Below, piece after piece: positions 60,393 through 64,000 of a DNA stretch of 64,000 nucleotides (positions within the stretch are counted from its first letter, which is position 1; each line of letters opens with the position of its first letter). Where the stretch lies: NCBI RefSeq assembly GCF_050314255.1, contig NZ_JBNPMZ010000002.1, positions 208,526-272,525 on the forward strand, written 5' to 3'. Below the pieces are notes generated by a model. That model did no database searches and had not been told where the DNA came from. It saw only the letters and a list, made by a program, of their open reading frames with translations. Origin of the DNA: Claveliimonas sp034178805 (GTDB taxonomy: Bacteria; Bacillota; Clostridia; Lachnospirales; Lachnospiraceae). The translations under genes were made by a program, and so were the position numbers.

Positions 60393-62966
60393 TTATTTTT
60401 TCAGCTTCTTCATAAGCTGTATAACCGGAAGATTCAATAAAGCCAGGCCATATACCATCATTAACTGTCCAAAAGATAATGTAACCACCTTAAATACTCC
60501 CTGGAGTCCCGGAATCGTCAATACAGCCGTAATTAACGCCAATCCCAGCAGGAAGGCTCCGGTAAGATATATGTTATTAAAAAATTTCTTCGTAAATAAA
60601 ACAGGGCGGTTAGATTTACAATTATAACCATGTACCAGACGACTGGTGCACAGCGTTCCAAAAGCCATTGTAGCTGCCAGAGCACTTCCGCCATTTTTAA
60701 GCCCATAGAGGAATCCCAGAAGCGTCATAATACTAATACACAGTCCTTCTGCTCCTATACGAATCAGATAATCTTTTGTTAAAATAGACTCATTCATCGG
60801 ACGGGGCTTTTCTTCCATCACCTGTTTATTGTGTGGCTCCAGTCCAAGTGCAATAGCCGGAAGACTGTCTGTCAGAAGATTGATAAACAGTAAATGTACC
60901 GGAGCAAACGGAACCGGAAGCCCTGCAACTGATGCATACAATACCATCAAAATCGCACCAAAATTTCCTGATAACAGGAACTGAATTGAATTTTTAATAT
61001 TGCGGTAAATGTTTCTTCCGTTTTCTACTGCTTTTATAATAGTCGCAAAATTATCATCTGTCAAAACCATTGATGATGCATCTTTTGAAACTTCAGTTCC
61101 CGTAATTCCCATTGCCACACCGATATCTGCCTGTTTCAGAGCCGGTGCATCATTTACGCCGTCTCCTGTCATCGCAACAATATTGCCTTTCTCCTGCCAT
61201 GCACGGACAATACGGATCTTGTGCTCCGGTGAAACCCTTGCATATACAGATATTCCTTCTACAAAATCCTGAAGCTCTTCATCCGACATATTTTCAATAA
61301 CAGCGCCTTCACAGGCCTCCGATTCATCCTTCAGAATCCCAATTCTTTTTGCAATGGCTGCAGCCGTAATCTTGTGATCTCCGGTGATCATGATCGGCTT
61401 AATACCAGCCTTAATACACTCCATAACCGCTGCTCTGGATTCCTCCCGCGGCGGATCCATCATGGAAATCAATCCAAGGAATGTCAGATTATTTTCATCA
61501 TCCAGAGTAATCTCTCTTGCTTCATCTCCATTTGCTGCACACTCCTCTTTTGAAAATGTACGATATGCAAACCCAAGCACACGAAGTCCCTCCCGGGAAA
61601 ATTCCATATTCTGAGTTTCAATCTTCTTTCTGTCTTCCTCTGTAATTTCCCGAATTTCATCTTCCACCTGAATATGAGTCAAGCGCTTCAGAAGTACATC
61701 TACAGCTCCTTTAACAACCAAAGTATATTCGCCATCAATCCAGTGGGCTGTAGACATGAGTTTTCTGTCACTGTCAAATGGAATCTCAGCCTGTCGCTCA
61801 TACTTATTTCGAACCTCCAACGCCTCATATCCAAGTCTGGTTCCCAGATTAATCAACGCAGTCTCCGTCGGATCACCGATTTCTTTTCCATCTGTATTGG
61901 TAGAATCATTGCAAAGGATACTGTAAAGTAAAAGCCGTCCCTGATTATCCTTTTCGTCCATGCTCTCCAGCGAAATTTCACTGGCAGGAATTCGTCTTTC
62001 ATCTACGTAATAATCCTCTACCGTCATCTTATTTTGCGTAAGTGTTCCTGTCTTGTCTGAACAAATAATAGATACACTTCCAAGACCTTCAACAGCCTGC
62101 AGTTTCCGAATAATTGCATGTTCCTTCGCCATCTTCTGGGTTCCAAAAGAAAGAACAATTGTAACAATAGAACTCAATGCCTCCGGTATAGCTGCCACTG
62201 CCAATGCTACTGCAAAAAGAAATGCATTTCCCGGAGAATCACCTCTAAATACACTGATTCCAAATAAAATACCACAGAAGATCAAAATGAGAATCGAAAG
62301 CTTCTTTCCAAAGTCATCCAGATTCACCTGCAAAGGCGTACGTTTTTCGGAAGTATTTTTAAGAAGACTTGCAATCTTTCCAACCTCTGTTCCCATTCCG
62401 ATTTCAGTTACTTCAAATGAAGCACGCCCATAAGTAACAAAACTTCCGGAAAAGACCCGATTCGTCTGATCTCCCAGAGCTGCTCCTTCCGGCACCTCAT
62501 CCAATGATTTTTCCACTGCCAGACTTTCTCCCGTCAGAGCACTTTCATCCACCTTCAGACTGGCACATTCTATCAATTTTCCATCAGCGGGAACACAGTC
62601 ACCCGCCTCCAGAATTACTTCATCGCCAATCGTAACCTCTCTGGAAGGAATCTGCATTAAAACTCCATCACGCATAACCTTTGCTTCCGGCGCAGATAAT
62701 TGCTTCAGACTATTCAACGATTGTTCTGCTTTCACCGTCTGTACTGTCCCCAGAATCGCATTAATCGTAATAACGATCAGAATTACTGCCGCACTTTCCA
62801 CATCTCCCAAAAAACCTGAAATAATTGCCGCTGCAATCAGAATGATAACCAGGAAATCCTTATACTGCTCCAAAAAAATCTGTGCAATACTTTTCTTCTT
62901 TCCCTCTACGAGTTCATTCAATCCATACTGTTCCTGATTCTTTTTTGCCTGCTCACTGCTTAGCAT
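60393..62966 (-). CDS. P-type cation ATPase (calcium/manganese type)
   Basis: About 857 residues from ATG 62966 (GAGGAG 4 bases upstream). Family P2A: the phosphorylation motif ICSDKTGTLTQNKMTV near residue 310, TGES actuator loop (VDESALTGESLAVEKS), hinge MTGDGVNDAPALKQADIG, and the TM4 ion site AVAAIPEALSSIVTIVLSFG. TM6 is INLLTDSLPAIALGLEP. These fit a Ca2+-type pump. The upstream leader looks like the manganese-sensing yybP-ykoY riboswitch, so Mn2+ export is the more likely role. It is followed by the AI-2E transporter 22 bases later. Confidence 0.93.
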   Translation of the reverse strand: MLSSEQAKKNQEQYGLNELVEGKKKSIAQIFLEQYKDFLVIILIAAAIISGFLGDVESAAVILIVITINAILGTVQTVKAEQSLNSLKQLSAPEAKVMRDGVLMQIPSREVTIGDEVILEAGDCVPADGKLIECASLKVDESALTGESLAVEKSLDEVPEGAALGDQTNRVFSGSFVTYGRASFEVTEIGMGTEVGKIASLLKNTSEKRTPLQVNLDDFGKKLSILILIFCGILFGISVFRGDSPGNAFLFAVALAVAAIPEALSSIVTIVLSFGTQKMAKEHAIIRKLQAVEGLGSVSIICSDKTGTLTQNKMTVEDYYVDERRIPASEISLESMDEKDNQGRLLLYSILCNDSTNTDGKEIGDPTETALINLGTRLGYEALEVRNKYERQAEIPFDSDRKLMSTAHWIDGEYTLVVKGAVDVLLKRLTHIQVEDEIREITEEDRKKIETQNMEFSREGLRVLGFAYRTFSKEECAANGDEAREITLDDENNLTFLGLISMMDPPREESRAAVMECIKAGIKPIMITGDHKITAAAIAKRIGILKDESEACEGAVIENMSDEELQDFVEGISVYARVSPEHKIRIVRAWQEKGNIVAMTGDGVNDAPALKQADIGVAMGITGTEVSKDASSMVLTDDNFATIIKAVENGRNIYRNIKNSIQFLLSGNFGAILMVLYASVAGLPVPFAPVHLLFINLLTDSLPAIALGLEPHNKQVMEEKPRPMNESILTKDYLIRIGAEGLCISIMTLLGFLYGLKNGGSALAATMAFGTLCTSRLVHGYNCKSNRPVLFTKKFFNNIYLTGAFLLGLALITAVLTIPGLQGVFKVVTLSFGQLMMVYGLALLNLPVIQLMKKLKK

Positions 62967-63061
62967 ACAACTCCTCACTTTCCTGCAACAAAAGTCTCTC
63001 CTTTTAGCATTCCCTCAATTTCAGCTGTACACACAGACAATACCGAAAATTTCAAACTACT

Positions 63062-63232
63062 AAAAAAGAGACCTTCATTGCATAATTCTATTAATCATGC
63101 AATAAAAGTCTCACCATTTCATTACGATACGGATGATTACTCATCGTACTGACGACATCGCAAACGCCTTTCACAGTATCATGACATATATCAATTTCTA
63201 CTGTTTACAGACGCCAGTTACTCCCTTTTACC
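63062..63232 (-). promoter_or_regulatory. Likely yybP-ykoY (manganese) riboswitch
   Basis: On the minus strand the leader opens AAAGGGAGTAACTGGCGTC, close to the AAAGGGGAGTAG start of this class. It contains GATGTCGTCAGTACG in the middle and ends GAGACTTTTATTGC. That last segment pairs with GCAATGAAGGTCTC followed by TTTTTT as an intrinsic terminator (63062-63112). Known members sense Mn2+ and control exporters such as P-type ATPases and MntP. Identification is from memory of the consensus, not a covariance search. Confidence 0.75.
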
Positions 63233-63240
63233 TTAAAAAT

Positions 63241-63269
63241 AATATATCCAACTTTTTACAATATGTCAA
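63241..63269 (-). promoter_or_regulatory. Promoter of the riboswitch-ATPase unit
   Basis: TTGACA (63269-63264), 17 bases, then TATATT (63246-63241) on the minus strand. Transcription would start a few bases before the riboswitch. Confidence 0.8.
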
Positions 63270-63330
63270 TAAAAAACCAAAAAATAGCGGAAACCCTTAT
63301 ATATCCCAGGTTTCCGCTTCTTTTATCTAG

Positions 63331-63403
63331 TGAGCGTGCGGGGATTCGAACCCCGGACAACTTGATTAAAAGTCAAGTGCTCTACCGACTGAGCTACACG
63401 CCC
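63331..63403 (-). tRNA. tRNA-Lys (anticodon TTT)
   Basis: Cloverleaf with acceptor GGGCGTG/CACGCTC, anticodon stem CTTGA...TCAAG around TTT, T-loop GGTTCGAATCC. First of seven tRNA genes on the minus strand. Confidence 0.97.
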
Positions 63404-63447
63404 CTATTTAATTAATTCCATAATAAAATTCTTCATTACATGGAAAA

Positions 63448-63520
<73 letters not shown>

Positions 63521-63524
63521 AAAA

Positions 63525-63598
<74 letters not shown>

Positions 63599-63618
63599 AT
63601 AATATTTATAAAATTTGA

Positions 63619-63691
63619 AGCCGATGATCGGACTCGAACCGATAACCTGCTGATTACAAATCAGCTGCTCTGCCAATTGAGCCACATCGGC
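63619..63691 (-). tRNA. tRNA-Thr (anticodon TGT)
   Basis: Acceptor GCCGATG/CATCGGC, anticodon loop GATTTGTAATC with TGT, T-loop GGTTCGAGTCC. Confidence 0.96.
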
Positions 63692-63708
63692 CTAAGCCTA
63701 CTGGCTAA

Positions 63709-63790
63709 TGGATGGAGAAGGATTCGAACCTTCGAAGGCGTCGCCAACAGATTTACAGTCTGCCCCCTTTGGCCACTCGGGAATCCATCC
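63709..63790 (-). tRNA. tRNA-Tyr (anticodon GTA)
   Basis: Acceptor GGATGGA/TCCATCC, anticodon loop GACTGTAAATC with GTA, and the long variable arm expected of bacterial tRNA-Tyr (GTTGGCGACGCC region). Confidence 0.96.
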
Positions 63791-63804
63791 ATACTAAAGG
63801 TATA

Positions 63805-63877
63805 TGGGACCTACAGGGCTCGAACCTGTGACCCTCTGCTTGTAAGGCAGATGCTCTCCCAGCTGAGCTAAGATCCC
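63805..63877 (-). tRNA. tRNA-Val (anticodon TAC)
   Basis: Acceptor GGGATCT/AGGTCCC, anticodon loop GCCTTACAAGC with TAC, T-loop GGTTCGAGCCC. Confidence 0.96.
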
Positions 63878-63883
63878 ATATAA

Positions 63884-63957
63884 CGACCCAGAAGAGACTC
63901 GAACTCTCGACCTCCGCCGTGACAGGGCGGCGCTCTAACCAACTGAGCCACTGGGCC
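63884..63957 (-). tRNA. tRNA-Asp (anticodon GTC)
   Basis: Acceptor GGCCCAG/CTGGGTC, anticodon loop CCCTGTCACGG with GTC, T-loop AGTTCGAGTCT. It is the tRNA nearest the window edge; an rRNA operon may lie beyond, which I cannot see. Confidence 0.96.
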
Positions 63958-64000
63958 ATATTTGTTTCAATGTACCTTCAAAACTGCACACATAAAATAT

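Overview
The window looks like chromosomal DNA of a low-to-mid GC, spore-forming gut Firmicute, most likely a Lachnospiraceae (Clostridia). Pointers are the orphan sugar-ABC ATPase, spmA/spmB spore maturation genes, a T-box methionyl-tRNA synthetase, an acidic TPR protein of a type I know from Lachnospiraceae, AGGAGG ribosome binding sites, and mostly minus-strand gene order. All calls come from reading the sequence; no database was searched.

Layout. 0-11.8 kb is housekeeping: acidic TPR protein, beta-propeller protein, aconitase-family hydratase with a CdaR/PucR-like regulator, MsmK-type ATPase, rsmI, a nicotinamidase-like hydrolase. 11.9-18.5 kb is AT-rich accessory DNA: oxalate decarboxylase-like bicupin, a 2-TM protein, a candidate structured RNA, hicBA, gene debris and a REP-associated tyrosine transposase (RAYT). 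18.6-25.7 kb is core again: hydrolase, citrate synthase, rsmA, tatD, metG with its T-box. 25.7-41.3 kb holds a DUF885 lipoprotein, spmB, brnQ, a potA-potB-potCD operon, HD hydrolase, MATE/MarR pair, MFS transporter and M20 hydrolase. 41.8-53.9 kb is a type I-C CRISPR-Cas locus (50 repeats, cas2-cas1-cas4-cas7-cas8c-cas5 and cas3). 54-57.9 kb is a cassette-like region in which the 3' end of spmA occurs three times between cargo genes (RhuM-like, DUF4143 ATPase). 58-64 kb has yaaA, bcp, an AI-2E-family permease, a P-type cation ATPase under a likely yybP-ykoY riboswitch, and seven tRNA genes.

Main discovery. Between cas3 and cas5 lies a two-gene module: a DUF3990-like ADP-ribosyltransferase-fold protein (probable toxin) and a 146-aa partner. 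Just upstream, on the opposite strand, is a single degenerate CRISPR repeat (51653-51684). Its 5' GTC and 3' GTGGATTGAAAT are identical to the array repeat, while its stem is rewritten but still pairs. The sequence after its crRNA handle (51685 on) matches 16 of 17 bases of a site at 51539-51555. That site sits directly next to a TTC PAM and covers the start and -10 region of the toxin promoter. The only mismatch in the first 17 positions is position 6, a base type I Cascade flips out. This is the architecture of a CRISPR-repressed toxin (CreTA/CreR logic), here with a protein ADP-ribosyltransferase candidate inside a type I-C operon. A terminator separates cas3 from the module, and the module runs with 13 bp spacing into cas5. 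The repressed promoter may therefore also drive cas5-8c-7-4-1-2, making it both a Cascade-loss alarm and a cas feedback switch. This is inference from sequence; no expression data are available.
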